Positions 25,527 to 34,706 of a stretch of 64,000 nucleotides of DNA are shown in pieces (position 1 is the first letter of the stretch; each line of letters starts with the position of its first letter). A program made the translations under genes and the position numbers. Source of the DNA: VAZQ01 sp963725185. Lineage in GTDB: Bacteria; Pseudomonadota; Alphaproteobacteria; Rhizobiales; Xanthobacteraceae. The stretch is from positions 1-64,000 of the forward strand of contig CAVRXO010000010.1 of the NCBI GenBank assembly GCA_963725185.1, read 5' to 3'. The notes below the pieces were generated by a model. The model did not search any database. It was not told the DNA's origin and saw only the letters and a program-made list of their open reading frames with translations.

Positions 25527-26480
25527 TCAGTTCTCCCTTCGCGGGGACACGCTCGCTTGCGGCCCGGCTTGCGGGCCCGGTCCGGGCGGCAACCGCTGCG
25601 TGACGATGTTCTGGAACAGCGCGGGGTCGACCGAAGCAAAGGTGAAGGGGCTCGGGCTCGTGGTCTGCTTCTCCAGCGCGGCGTAGCTCGTGGCATCAAG
25701 AGCTTGCGGCGCTTTGCGCGCGGCTTCGATCCAGGCGGCGAATTGATCCGGCGGCATCGCTTGCACGTCGAAATGCATGTCGGAGAACCCGTCCCCGCTG
25801 AAGTGGCTCGAAAGGCCGTGGAAGGTGCCGGGAGCGTCGGCTTGCAGGTTCAGCTGCGTCGTCATGCCGTACATCGTGTAGATCATGCTGCCGAGCTGCG
25901 GGATGAAGAACGCATTCATCACGCTGGCGGACGTCAGGGAAAAATGAACGGGAGCGCCGGCGGGTATCACGAGCTGGTTCACGCTCGCGACCCGCTCCTT
26001 CGGATAGATGAAGAGCCACTTCCAATCCAGCGAAACAACCTGGACATCAAGCGGCGGCGTGCTTGATCGCAACGGCTTGGCCGGATCGAGATCATGCGAT
26101 CCGATCCAGGCGACGCCGCCCAGGAGGATGACGGTGAGCAGCGGGATGGACCAGACGATAAGCTCGATGCGGCCGGAATATTCGAAATCCGGCAGGTAGG
26201 TCGCCTTGGTGTTGGAGGCGCGAAACCACCACGCGAAGACCAGCGTCGCGGCGATGGTCGGGAGCACGATGGCGAGCATGATGGCGAGCGAGTCGACCAG
26301 GATCGTCTTCTCGGACAGCCCGATGAATCCTTGCGGATCGAGGACATCAGCGTGGCAGCCCGACAAGACGATGGCCAGCATCACGACGGCGCAACGCGCC
26401 GGCGGGGAGCCTATTGGCCAAAGACGTTCGCTCCCTGGCGTTCGATCAGGCTTGACGGGCATTGCGAGGGTTCCCCACAT
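25527..26480 (-). CDS. cyoA: Cytochrome o ubiquinol oxidase subunit II
   Basis: The 317-residue lipoprotein has a lipobox LSGC and two TM helices (about 60-85 and 105-128). A periplasmic cupredoxin domain follows with DWKWLFIYP and FFIPQLGSMIYTMYGM. The domain lacks the cysteines and His of a CuA site, so this is a quinol oxidase subunit, not a cytochrome c oxidase subunit. The start could be the ATG at 26480 or the one at 26462; neither has a strong ribosome-binding site. It is the first gene of cyoABCD. No cyoE (haem O synthase) follows, so it must lie elsewhere. Confidence 0.95.
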   Translation of the reverse strand: MWGTLAMPVKPDRTPGSERLWPIGSPPARCAVVMLAIVLSGCHADVLDPQGFIGLSEKTILVDSLAIMLAIVLPTIAATLVFAWWFRASNTKATYLPDFEYSGRIELIVWSIPLLTVILLGGVAWIGSHDLDPAKPLRSSTPPLDVQVVSLDWKWLFIYPKERVASVNQLVIPAGAPVHFSLTSASVMNAFFIPQLGSMIYTMYGMTTQLNLQADAPGTFHGLSSHFSGDGFSDMHFDVQAMPPDQFAAWIEAARKAPQALDATSYAALEKQTTSPSPFTFASVDPALFQNIVTQRLPPGPGPQAGPQASVSPRREN

Positions 26481-27027
26481 CGTGTCCGATATCTCGACAT
26501 CGTGATTTTGATCGGAGCTACACCACCTTCCTCATGCCGAGGCACCTCTGCTCGCGTTGAAAGTATAAAGTATAGGACATGGCGGGGTCACCCGCCATGT
26601 CCATGGTTGAAGAGGTGAAAGCGCAACCTTCGGTTCCTGCCATGGAGACCGAAGGAGAGTCGCAATCCTTGTGCGGAGGAACTCGCGATGCCGACGGGGA
26701 CGCCCGCTTTCCGCTTCTCGGATGCGATGTTGGGCACTCGATTGGAAACAGCTTTCCATGGATTGCTCCGATTCGACCGATCTTGCCGCGATCCGCGCAA
26801 ACCGCATCCCTGACCCGCGCATGGATCTCTCGGTAACCGGATTGAAAAGACATTGACAAGCCAAAGGGGTAACCACATCTCGCGAAGAAGCGCGACGCCC
26901 AAGCTCGACGCTGCGAACAAGAGAAGACTCCATCAGGGGAGGAATCCTCGGTGAGAGCCGGGAGAGGCGAGGTGCCAAGGAGAGTTCTGCCGGTGGGCAC
27001 GTTTTTTGGCGAAACTCAAGGTGGCAA
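26481..27027. other. Divergent regulatory region between cyoA and the RND operon, 547 bp
   Basis: No credible gene is present. It should contain promoters for cyoABCD (minus) and for the RND efflux genes (plus). A strong 12-bp palindrome at 26575-26602 lies about 100 bp upstream of cyoA. Confidence 0.6.
26575..26602. promoter_or_regulatory. Perfect 12-bp palindrome upstream of cyoA
   Basis: ggacatggcggg (26575-26586), loop gtca, then cccgccatgtcc (26591-26602). There is no T-tract, so a terminator is unlikely. The position fits an operator or leader hairpin for the cyo operon. Confidence 0.6.
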
Positions 27028-30000
27028 ATGGGCATCGTTCGGTTCGCTCTGCGATTTCCGCATACGTTCTATGTATTGGCCGCCCTGATTCTCTTCCTCG
27101 GCGTCGTCGCTATTCGCAGCATGGCGACCGACATTTTTCCGGAAATCAACATCCCAGTCGTGACGGTGATCTGGAGCTATACCGGATTGAGCACGCCCGA
27201 GATGGAGCAGCGAGTCACCACCTATAGCCAGTATTCGATCAGCGCAAACGTCAACGGCATCAAGAACATCGAAGCGCAGACCCTGAACGGTCTGTCGGTT
27301 CAGAAGATCTATTTCCAGCCGGACGTCAATCTCGATCTGGCGATTGCGCAGATCGTTTCGGCGACCAATGCCATCCGCGCGCTTATGCCGCCGGGAATCC
27401 AGCCGCCGATCGTCGTGCAGTTCAATGCTTCGAGCGTCCCGGTGCTGCAGATCAGCCTGAGCTCGGACACGCTCAACGAGCAGCAGCTGTACGACTACGG
27501 CATCTATCGCGTGCGCCAGCAGCTGGCCCCGATCCAAGGCATCACGCTGCCGACCCCCGCCGGCGGCAAATACCGCCAGATCATGGTCGATATCGATCCG
27601 TCCAAGCTTCTCGCCAAGGGCCTGACGCCGTTGGACGTGGTGAATGCGGTCAATACCCAGAACCTGACGCTGCCTTCGGGCACCGCGAAAATCGACGACA
27701 AGCAATACGTCGTCCGCACCAATGCGACGCCGTCAACCATCGACGACCTCAACAACATCCCGATCAAGGTCGTCAATGGAGCCACGGTGTTCGTGAAGGA
27801 CGTCGGGCAGGTGCACGACGGCTGGCTGGTCCAGCAGAATGTCGTGCGTGAGAACGGCCGACGCTCCGTTCTCCTGAGCATCATCAAGAACGGTAATGCC
27901 TCGACGCTCGACGTCGTCAACGCGGTCCATGAGGCACTGCAAGGCGGCGCGTGCGGCGGCGCCCCCGGGTCTGGAGATCAACGAACTGTTCGACCAATCG
28001 GTGTTCGTCAAGCAGGCGGTCGTGGGCGTGGTGCGCGAGGGCGCGATCGCCGCCGGGCTCACCGCGATGATGATCCTGTTGTTTCTCGGATCGTGGCGCT
28101 CGACCCTGGTGGTGATGATCTCAATTCCGCTGGCCATCCTGTCGTCGCTCGTCGTGCTGTACTTCCTCGGCGACACGCTCAACACGATGACGCTCGGCGG
28201 CCTCGCGCTCGCGGTCGGCATCCTGGTCGACGATTCGACGGTGACGATCGAGAATACGCACCGGCTGCTCACGGAGGAGAAACAGCCGTTGCCGCAGGCG
28301 ACGCTGCACGGGTCCGCCGGCATCGCAGTGCCCACCTTGGTGTCGACGCTCGCCATAAGCTGCGTGTTCACGTCGGTCGTGTTCCTGGAAGGCCCGGCGA
28401 AGTACCTGTTCACGCCGCTCGGACTGGCGGTGGTGTTCGCCATGCTGGCCTCCTACGGCCTGTCGCGGACCTTGACGCCGATCACCATCGGCCTGTTGCT
28501 CAAGAACGAGCATCACGGCCCGGCGGAGGTATCGGGGGCGGGTTGGCGCTCCTGGTTCGGGCGTTTTCATGCCGCCTTCGAGCGCGGCTTCGAGCACATG
28601 CGCGCCGGCTATGCGGGGCTGCTCACGACGCTGCTCAGGCGGCGCCTGATCGTCCCGGCCGTAATGGTGCTCGTCCTGGCGCTGGGAGCCGCGGTGCTGG
28701 TGCTGGTCGGGCGCGATTTCTTCCCGGCCATCGACGGCGGCCTGATCGAGCTGCACGTGCGCGCTCCGGCCGGAACCCGGATCGAGTCGACCGAGCGCAT
28801 CTTCCAGGCGGTGGAGGACAAGATCCGCGAGATCATCCCGGACAACGAGCGCCAGCTCATTGTCGACAATATCGGGCTGCCGGCGCGCGCCTACAACCTT
28901 GCCTTCTCCGACGGTTCGACCATCGGCGTCAATGACGGCGTGATCCAGGTGCAGCTCAAGGACGGCCACGCGCCGACCAGCCGACTATGTGCGCAAGCTG
29001 CGCGGCGGCGCTGCCGGCGGCGTTTCCCGACGATCGTGTTCTATTTCCAGGCCGCCGACATCGTGACGCAAATCCTCAATTTCGGGTTGCCGGCGCAAAT
29101 CGACGTGCGTACCGTCGGCTACGATCGGGCCACCAACCTGCGCGTGGCAAACGAGCTTGCGCCAGCGCATCGCCGCGATTCCCGGGGGTCGCCGATGCGC
29201 ATCTGCAGCAGGAGGTCGACGCGCCGGCGTTCTACGCCACGATCGACCGCACGCGGGCGGCGCAACTCGGGCTCAATGCGAGCACCATCGCCACCAATCG
29301 TCAATGTCAGCCTGAGTTCCTCGGAGCAGGTCACGCCGAATTTCTGGACCGATCCGAAGTCGGGCATTCCCTATTATCTCGCCGTCCAGACACCGGAGCA
29401 CGATGTGAGCTCGTTCGGCGATCTCGGCAACACGCCGGTCTCGTCCGCGATCCTCGGCCGGCCGACGGCTCGGTGCCCGGGCTGCTCGGCAACGTGGCGA
29501 TCGCTCAAGCGCGACAGCGTGCCCACCAACGCGAACCAGGCGAATATCCAGCCGGTCTACGAGGTGTACGCGGGCGTGCAAGGCCGCGATCTCGGCAGCG
29601 TCTCGGCCAGATCAGCCAGATCGTGGCGCGAGATGCAAAAGCAGCTGACGCCCGGAAATACGATCCAGGTCATCGGCCAGATCGACAGCATGAACGAGGC
29701 GTTCCGGGATCTCGGCATCGGCCTGTTGTTCGCCGCAGTGTTCGTCTACCTGCTGATGGTCGTGAACTATCAGAATTTCGGCGATCCGTTGGTGGTGATC
29801 CTGGCGCTGCCGGCGACGCTGTGCGGCATTCTCACCATGCTGTTCATAACAAACACGACGCTCAATGTGCCTTCCCTGATGGGAGCCATCATGGCGGTCG
29901 GCGTCGCCTCGGCGAACTCGATTCTGCTGGTGACCTTCGCGCGCGAGCAGCAGCTCGCCGGCAAGACCGCTTTCGAGGCGGCGATCGATGCCGGCCACAC

Positions 30001-30242
30001 CCGCATACGGCCGGTGCTGATGACCGCGGCCGCGATGATCGTCGGCATGCTCCCGATGGCGACTCGGGGGAGCCGGCGAGGAGCAGAACGCCGTCCTGGC
30101 GCGCGCCGTCATCGGCGGCCTGCTGTTCGCAACCCCGACCACGCTGCTTGTCGTGCCTTACCTGTTCGCGCTGCTGCGGAAGGGGAATGACGGCAAGACC
30201 GCCCATGGGGTATTCAACGAGGTTTCGGATGAACTACATTGA
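27028..30242 (+). pseudogene. RND efflux permease with about 12 frameshifts
   Basis: The reconstructed protein of about 1,070 residues is an HAE1/MMPL-type RND permease. It has an intact N-terminus (MGIVRFALRFPHTFYVLAAL), porter domains, and TM4 with the proton-relay pair in LALAVGILVDDSTVTIEN. It ends with LGGAGEEQNAVLARAVIGGL and a TGA at 30240-30242. I place single-base changes near 27941, 28979, 29004, 29024, 29153, 29190, 29299, 29463, 29503, 29606, 29627 and 30062. Most read as +1 insertions. Between them the codons stay conserved. A good ribosome site (AAGGTGG) precedes the ATG. The adaptor start overlaps the end by 14 bp. Confidence 0.85.
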
Positions 30243-31506
30243 ACCATCGGACCGGCCGCTCGCCCCCGTGACCGACCGCGATGCCGAACAAGATGCTCCA
30301 AAGCCGCGCGTCGACAAGCGGGCCCGACGCGGCGGCCGGCGGCTGGGCCTCGTCGTGGTGCTCGGGCTGTTCGACGGCGCTCGCTTACGGCGCCTGGGGT
30401 CACTACGCGCAGGATAGCGAGGTCGCGGCAGCCGCCCGGCAGCGCAACGACTTGGTGCCGAGCGTTCGTGTCGCGACCGTGCAGGCGAGCAGCGGGATCC
30501 TCGCCGTCAGCTTGCCTGCGACCACCTTGGCGTTTTCGACGGCAAACATCTACGCTCGCGCCAGCGGCTATATCGACAAGCGCGAGGTCGACATCGGCGA
30601 TCATGTGAAAGAAGGCCAGTTGCTGGCCGAGATCGTGGCTCCCGAGCTCGATCAGCAGATCGCGCAAGGGGAGGCGACGCTCGGCCAGCTCAAGGCCGCG
30701 CTGCAGCAGGCGCAGGCGAACAGGGACCTGGCGCAGGTCACCTGGAATCGCGATAGCCCGTTGGTGAGCAAAGGCTGGGTGACTGCCCAGCAGGGCACCG
30801 TCGACGTGCAGACCCTCAAGGCGCAGGAGGCGGCGGTGGGCGTGGCGCAAGCCAACGTGACCGCGCAGGAGGCCCAGCTCGGGGTGCTCCATCAGCAGAA
30901 GCTCTATCAGCGCGTGGTCGCGCCGTTCGACGGCGTCATCACCCAGCGCAACGTCGATATCGGCACGCTGGTGGAAGCCGATGCGGTGACCGCCACTTTC
31001 ATGTTCACGATCATGCAGAGCAACGTGATCCGCACCCAGGTGTTCGTGCCGCAGGATCAGGCGTTCGGATTGCAGTCCCGGCGTGGATGCCGTCGTGCAT
31101 GTGCCCGAGATCCCGGATCGCACGTTTCCCGGCAAGGTGACCCGGATCGCCGACGCGCTGCAGCCCGGCACGCGGACGCTGCTTGTCCGAGATCGACATA
31201 CCGAATCCGGATGGCGTTCTGACGCCGGGGATCTATTGCACGATCGAGCTGCGGATCCCGCGCAAGACGCCCGGCCTTTCGGTTCCGGCCGATGCCATCA
31301 TCTTCAATCGCGATGGATTGCAGGTCGCTGTCGTCGAGAATGGCCTCGCGCGCATCCGCAAGATCTCGGTGGCACGCGATCTCGGAACCGAAGTCGAAGC
31401 ACGCGACGGCGTCAGGCCGGGGGACCAGGTGATCCTCAACCCGTCGGTCGACCTCGTCGATGGCAGCAAGGTGCAGGTCCGCGCGCAGTCCGCCGGACCC
31501 GCGTGA
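30229..31506 (+). pseudogene. RND efflux periplasmic adaptor (HlyD/MFP) with three frameshifts
   Basis: The adaptor begins MNYIEPSDRPLAP at 30229, has one TM anchor (GLVVVLGLFTALAYGAW after correction) and a lipoyl/hairpin core (ARASGYIDKREVDIGDHVKEGQLLAEI). The beta-barrel part follows, and it ends at 31506 (VLTPGIYCTIELRIP, SVPADAIIF). The frame changes near 30373, 31077 and 31187, each explained by one extra base. Corrected length is about 424 residues, normal for the family. It would partner the permease just upstream; no outer-membrane channel gene follows. Confidence 0.85.
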
Positions 31507-31532
31507 TGTTGAGAAAATCGCCGCGATACGGC

Positions 31533-31626
31533 GTAGGGCGCAATCGCTTTATTGCGCCGCTTGGCGCCGCCGACGGATTGCTCCGCTTGGTGACGTCGAT
31601 GGCGCAATAAAGCGATTGCGCCCTAC
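31533..31626. repeat. 94-bp element with perfect 26-bp inverted ends
   Basis: The arms 31533-31558 and 31601-31626 are exact reverse complements (gtagggcgcaatcgctttat... and its mirror). They are separated by a 42-bp GC-rich centre. It lies between the convergent RND adaptor and bicupin genes and would make a long hairpin on both strands. It is probably another non-coding dispersed element acting as a bidirectional transcription stop. Confidence 0.88.
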
Positions 31627-31639
31627 GATGCGCGAAGAC

Positions 31640-32878
31640 TCACGCCGGGACGATCGGGGCTTTCTGCTTGCGCAAGCCGCCCATCACCTGCTGATCCAAA
31701 TGCAAGTGTGCCTCCACCAGTTCGGGCGGGGTCAAGGCAATCCATTGGTCCAGCGAAACGTCCGCGTAGTAGTTGCTCCTGAATATTTCCAGGAAGCGCA
31801 GCCGGGCATCGCCGGTATTTTCGATGTAGTGCCCCATCGCGAACGGTACGTAGCCGACATCGCCCGCCCGATAGTCGAATGTGCGCGCTTGACCGGAGGC
31901 GCCGAACACACCCATGCGAGCCTGGCCTTCGATGTAGTACTGCCACTCGTTGGTATTCGGGTGCCAATGCAGCTCGCGCATGCCGCCCGGCTCGATCTCG
32001 ACCAAGGCCGCCGCAATCCTGGCGGAGACCGGAAACACCGAGGAGTCGGTGATGCGCACGGTTCCTGATTTCGTCCTGATCGGCTGCTGAGCCAGCATTC
32101 TGTGGCTGAAGCTCTGCGCCACCGGCGTTGCGCCGGGGATCTTGTCGGAGTCGAGCGGCCCCGGGATAGGAGCGGGAAAGATATAGCGCTCCTCCGGACC
32201 GGGGGTATGGCCAAATGCCGACGCCGGCGCGGCGAAATTCTTGGCCAGCACATCGGCCGGCGTGTGCTTGAACCAGTCCGAGATCAGGAACGTGTTGTCT
32301 TCATCGAAATTGCCGTCGTCAAACACCAGCAGGAACTCGCAGCCATCGGGTGCCAGTCCTTGAATCGAGTGCGGAACGCCGGCGGGAAAATACCACAGAT
32401 CCCCGACCCCCACGTCGTCGACGAAATTGCGCCCCTGCGGATCCATTGCCGTAATGCGCGCGCTGCCGTAGAGCATGTAAGCCCACTCGGCGGCCTTGTG
32501 CCAATGCAGCTCGCGCACGCCGCCGGCATTGAGCCGCATGTTTACGCCGGCAATATCCTCGGAGACGCCGAGCTCTCGCGCCGTTACTTGGCGCGTCCAG
32601 CCGCCGGTTTCCAGCCGCATATGGGCGTCCGAGAAGGAGAAGCGGAGATTGGGCAAGGTGCCATGGTCGGTCGCCGGTGGAACGAATACGTCGGGGTTCT
32701 GCCGGTCGAGCGTGAGGTTGCGCGGACCGAGGTCAGTGCCGCCCTCGCCCGGACGCAGCGGCTGCGGCACGGGCGGGCTGGTTTGCGCACTTGCGGCGGC
32801 AGCGGCTGTCGTCAACAAACTGCCGGCGGCCGCGCCCACCACGGTCCGCCGCGACACGAGCCTTGTGATTTCGCTCAT
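31640..32878 (-). CDS. Tat-exported bicupin, oxalate decarboxylase family
   Basis: The 412-residue protein starts with a twin-arginine-type signal (SRRTVVGAAAG, then an Ala-rich stretch to about residue 31). Cupin 1 has His125, His127, Glu131 and His170 (ELHWHKAAEW, VPHSIQG). Cupin 2 has His304, His306, Glu311 and His350 (ELHWHPNTNEW, MGHYIEN). These are the two Mn sites of OxdC. The flexible lid (SENST in Bacillus OxdC) reads DEDNT at 192-196, keeping the catalytic Glu. It probably splits oxalate into formate and CO2 in the periplasm. A strong AAGGAGGAATC site precedes the ATG. Confidence 0.9.
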   Translation of the reverse strand: MSEITRLVSRRTVVGAAAGSLLTTAAAAASAQTSPPVPQPLRPGEGGTDLGPRNLTLDRQNPDVFVPPATDHGTLPNLRFSFSDAHMRLETGGWTRQVTARELGVSEDIAGVNMRLNAGGVRELHWHKAAEWAYMLYGSARITAMDPQGRNFVDDVGVGDLWYFPAGVPHSIQGLAPDGCEFLLVFDDGNFDEDNTFLISDWFKHTPADVLAKNFAAPASAFGHTPGPEERYIFPAPIPGPLDSDKIPGATPVAQSFSHRMLAQQPIRTKSGTVRITDSSVFPVSARIAAALVEIEPGGMRELHWHPNTNEWQYYIEGQARMGVFGASGQARTFDYRAGDVGYVPFAMGHYIENTGDARLRFLEIFRSNYYADVSLDQWIALTPPELVEAHLHLDQQVMGGLRKQKAPIVPA

Positions 32879-33030
32879 GATTCCTCCTTGATGGGTTGAG
32901 GGGCAAGTTGTGACTCGGGCCTTTCGATCACCGAGCCACCGTAGGTTGGAACGCCGCCCGCTGCGTGAGCGTCAGCGAGGAATTGCGATCGGCGTTTCGA
33001 CGATGAGCGTCGGGAAGACCGCTGCGCGGC

Positions 33031-33468
33031 TTACCAGTAGCAGCCCCAGCCCCATGGGCTTTGCCGGTAATAGGGCGGATAGTTGTAGCAACTGTCGTCA
33101 TAACCGTAGTCGTAATAGCCGCCCGGACCGCGCCAGCCGTAACCGCGCCGTGGGCCGCCCCGGAAGCCGCGGTCGGCGGCAAAGGCGCCGCCGCCCATCT
33201 GCCTTCCTCCAAATCCTCTGCCGATGCCCGCGCCTCCGAATCCGCCACCCATATGGCCGCCGCCGCCCGCGAAGCCACCTCCGAAGTGTCCGCCTCCGCC
33301 ACCGAAACCACCTCCGAAATGTCCCCCGCCGCCGCCACCACCACCACCATGGCCACCGCCGCCTCCACCGCCTCCGCCGCGCGCCAGGGCATCGGTCGAG
33401 AGGGAGGCCGCGCCAAGCGCGACGGCTGCGGCCAGGATGATTGCTTTATGGAACGGGACTATTTGCAC
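33031..33468 (-). CDS. Secreted glycine-rich protein
   Basis: From a GTG at 33468 with GGAGAG ahead of it, the protein has 145 residues. It has a signal peptide (HKAIILAAAVALGAASLSTDALA), then a long Gly-rich stretch with HFGGGF/HMGGGF repeats, then a Tyr/Trp/Pro-rich tail (GYYDYGY, CYNYPPYY, WGWGCYW). It resembles small exported Gly-rich rhizobial proteins of unknown, perhaps surface-structural, role. The two tail cysteines may pair. The repetitive DNA makes antisense frames look open; those are not genes. Confidence 0.75.
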   Translation of the reverse strand: MQIVPFHKAIILAAAVALGAASLSTDALARGGGGGGGGGHGGGGGGGGGHFGGGFGGGGGHFGGGFAGGGGHMGGGFGGAGIGRGFGGRQMGGGAFAADRGFRGGPRRGYGWRGPGGYYDYGYDDSCYNYPPYYRQSPWGWGCYW

Positions 33469-33968
33469 GGGGACTCTCCAGTCGGTTGTTGAGTTGATTC
33501 TCAAATGTTGCGCTATCTGCGCGCCTCAACAGATCTGGCGAGCCAGCCGTCGGTCGCTGCATCGCTATTGCCGCGATTGGCGCGCGATTGCGATATATGA
33601 CCGGCGCTTCGCCGCCTGTACGCCAGAACATGCACCGCGCACCGGAGCGCGAGGCTCTCCGGTTGTTCGAGCATATTGAACGCGTGCGTGCCGCCGCGCG
33701 CTGCCCGCCTATCGTGCCGTACTCGGTCCACGCGTGGTCGAAACAGGGCCGTACGAGGGCTGAAGCATCATACCGACAGCAACGGCGCTGCCATGCCTGC
33801 GACATCGCAGGCGCGAATCCGCATGTTCGGTTCGCACTTTTGCAGCCACCACGGTTGGGCGCTTTGATGAAGTCGAATTTAGTTTTCTGAAAAGCAATTT
33901 AGTAGAGGCCGCCAGTCAGCCGGCCTATTTGCCAGTGGAGCGGGGCTAGCAACTAAGGAGTTACGACC
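33469..33968. other. Gene-poor stretch, 500 bp
   Basis: This is a divergent intergenic region between the Gly-rich gene (minus) and a small secreted-protein gene (plus). No frame has convincing protein features. Its right end, about 33890-33968, is AT-richer and probably carries the promoter of the small plus-strand gene (AAGGAG lies just before its ATG). Confidence 0.5.
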
Positions 33969-34220
33969 ATGTTGACCAAGACCAAGATTGCCCTCGCGAT
34001 CGTCCTCACTCTCGGCGCCGCCTCGGCGGCCCTGGCAAGCGATTCCGGGGAAAATAACATGGGTGGGTTTGTGGTGCCGGGCAGCCTGGACGGAGTTAAT
34101 CCGGTTTACCATCCGGGGATTTTCGGCAATCCCGCCGTTGCCAGATCCTATGGTTTCGTCAGGGGGCACGATGGCACCTGGCACGTGCGACCCGACTGGC
34201 GCTGGGGCAGTCGCCAGTAG
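33969..34220 (+). CDS. Small secreted hypothetical protein, 83 aa
   Basis: A textbook signal peptide (MLTKTKIALAIVLTLGAASAALA) precedes a 60-residue mature part (GGFVVPGSLDGVNPVYHPG, ARSYGFVRGHDGTWHVRPDW). It resembles the many small exported proteins of Bradyrhizobium relatives whose function is unknown. AAGGAG precedes the ATG with good spacing. A GC-rich hairpin follows the stop. Confidence 0.75.
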   Translation: MLTKTKIALAIVLTLGAASAALASDSGENNMGGFVVPGSLDGVNPVYHPGIFGNPAVARSYGFVRGHDGTWHVRPDWRWGSRQ

Positions 34221-34235
34221 TCGATCAACCCTGAG

Positions 34236-34257
34236 GCCCAGGGCCACCGCCCTGGGC
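34236..34257 (+). terminator. Hairpin after the small secreted-protein gene
   Basis: gcccagggc (34236-34244), loop cacc, gccctgggc (34249-34257): a perfect 9-bp stem 15 bp after the stop. There is no T-run, so termination efficiency is uncertain. Confidence 0.55.
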
Positions 34258-34277
34258 TCGGGGGACGGACGCTCGGG

Positions 34278-34309
34278 AAAAAAAGACCCGATGCCGTGGC
34301 GATCGGGTC
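34278..34309 (-). terminator. Orphan minus-strand rho-independent terminator
   Basis: On the minus strand gacccgat (34309-34302), a 9-nt loop, and atcgggtc (34292-34285) are followed by seven T residues (34284-34278). No minus-strand gene ends here; the next genes to the right are all plus-strand. Just upstream on the same strand is ctcctccc (34325-34318). A short untranslated RNA could be the transcript it ends. Confidence 0.65.
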
Positions 34310-34706
34310 GAGTTCGAGGGAGGAGTGCCCAACGCAGGCGCACCGGATTTGGCGATTTGCGCGCCGCCGTGCAATGTGAGGGGGTTCGAATAGCGCCTTC
34401 GACCGGCGCTAAGATTGCGCAGCCAAGCTCATCCCAGGGTGGCGAAGTCCGGAGATTTGACGCCGGTGGCCGGGCGGTCCTGATATCGCTCTGGCAACGC
34501 GGCGATTTGTAGCTATAATTTCATGCAGAAGCGATATACGCGAATCCAGGCGGGTGATGGATCCTGCCTTCTTTCGAGAAGATTTGAGCGGGGAAACGAG
34601 GCCGAAAGCTTTGAAAATGGCACTCGAGATGCGACATCTGGCATCAGCAGACGGTGACAATCGCAACTCGACCGTTTCGCGTCCCCATGCAGCAGGAGAG
34701 AGCGTC

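Noticed and set aside
23506..25686. Plus-strand open frame of about 700 codons opposite cyoB
   Set aside because: It is antisense to a haem-copper oxidase with every ligand intact. Its composition is Arg/His/Asp-rich and domain-free.
25527..26480. Cytochrome c oxidase subunit II
   Set aside because: The cupredoxin domain has no CuA cysteines, and the lipobox and neighbours are those of a quinol oxidase (cyoA).
26518..27035. Minus-strand frames of about 160 codons in the cyoA/RND gap
   Set aside because: Ser/Arg/Pro-rich composition, no ribosome site, and overlap with the expected divergent promoters argue against a gene.
32939..33005. Possible third copy of the gtaggttgg palindromic element
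   Set aside because: Only about nine bases at the left end agree with the 13-kb element, and no matching inverted arm follows.
32928..33504. Ala/Pro-rich and other open frames across the Gly-rich gene on both strands
   Set aside because: Repetitive GGN-type DNA keeps several frames open. Only the minus-strand frame has a signal peptide and ribosome site.
33588..33890. Short plus-strand frame of about 100 codons in the gap before the small secreted-protein gene
   Set aside because: It is basic and low in hydrophobic residues, with no ribosome site and no recognisable domain; better seen as non-coding.
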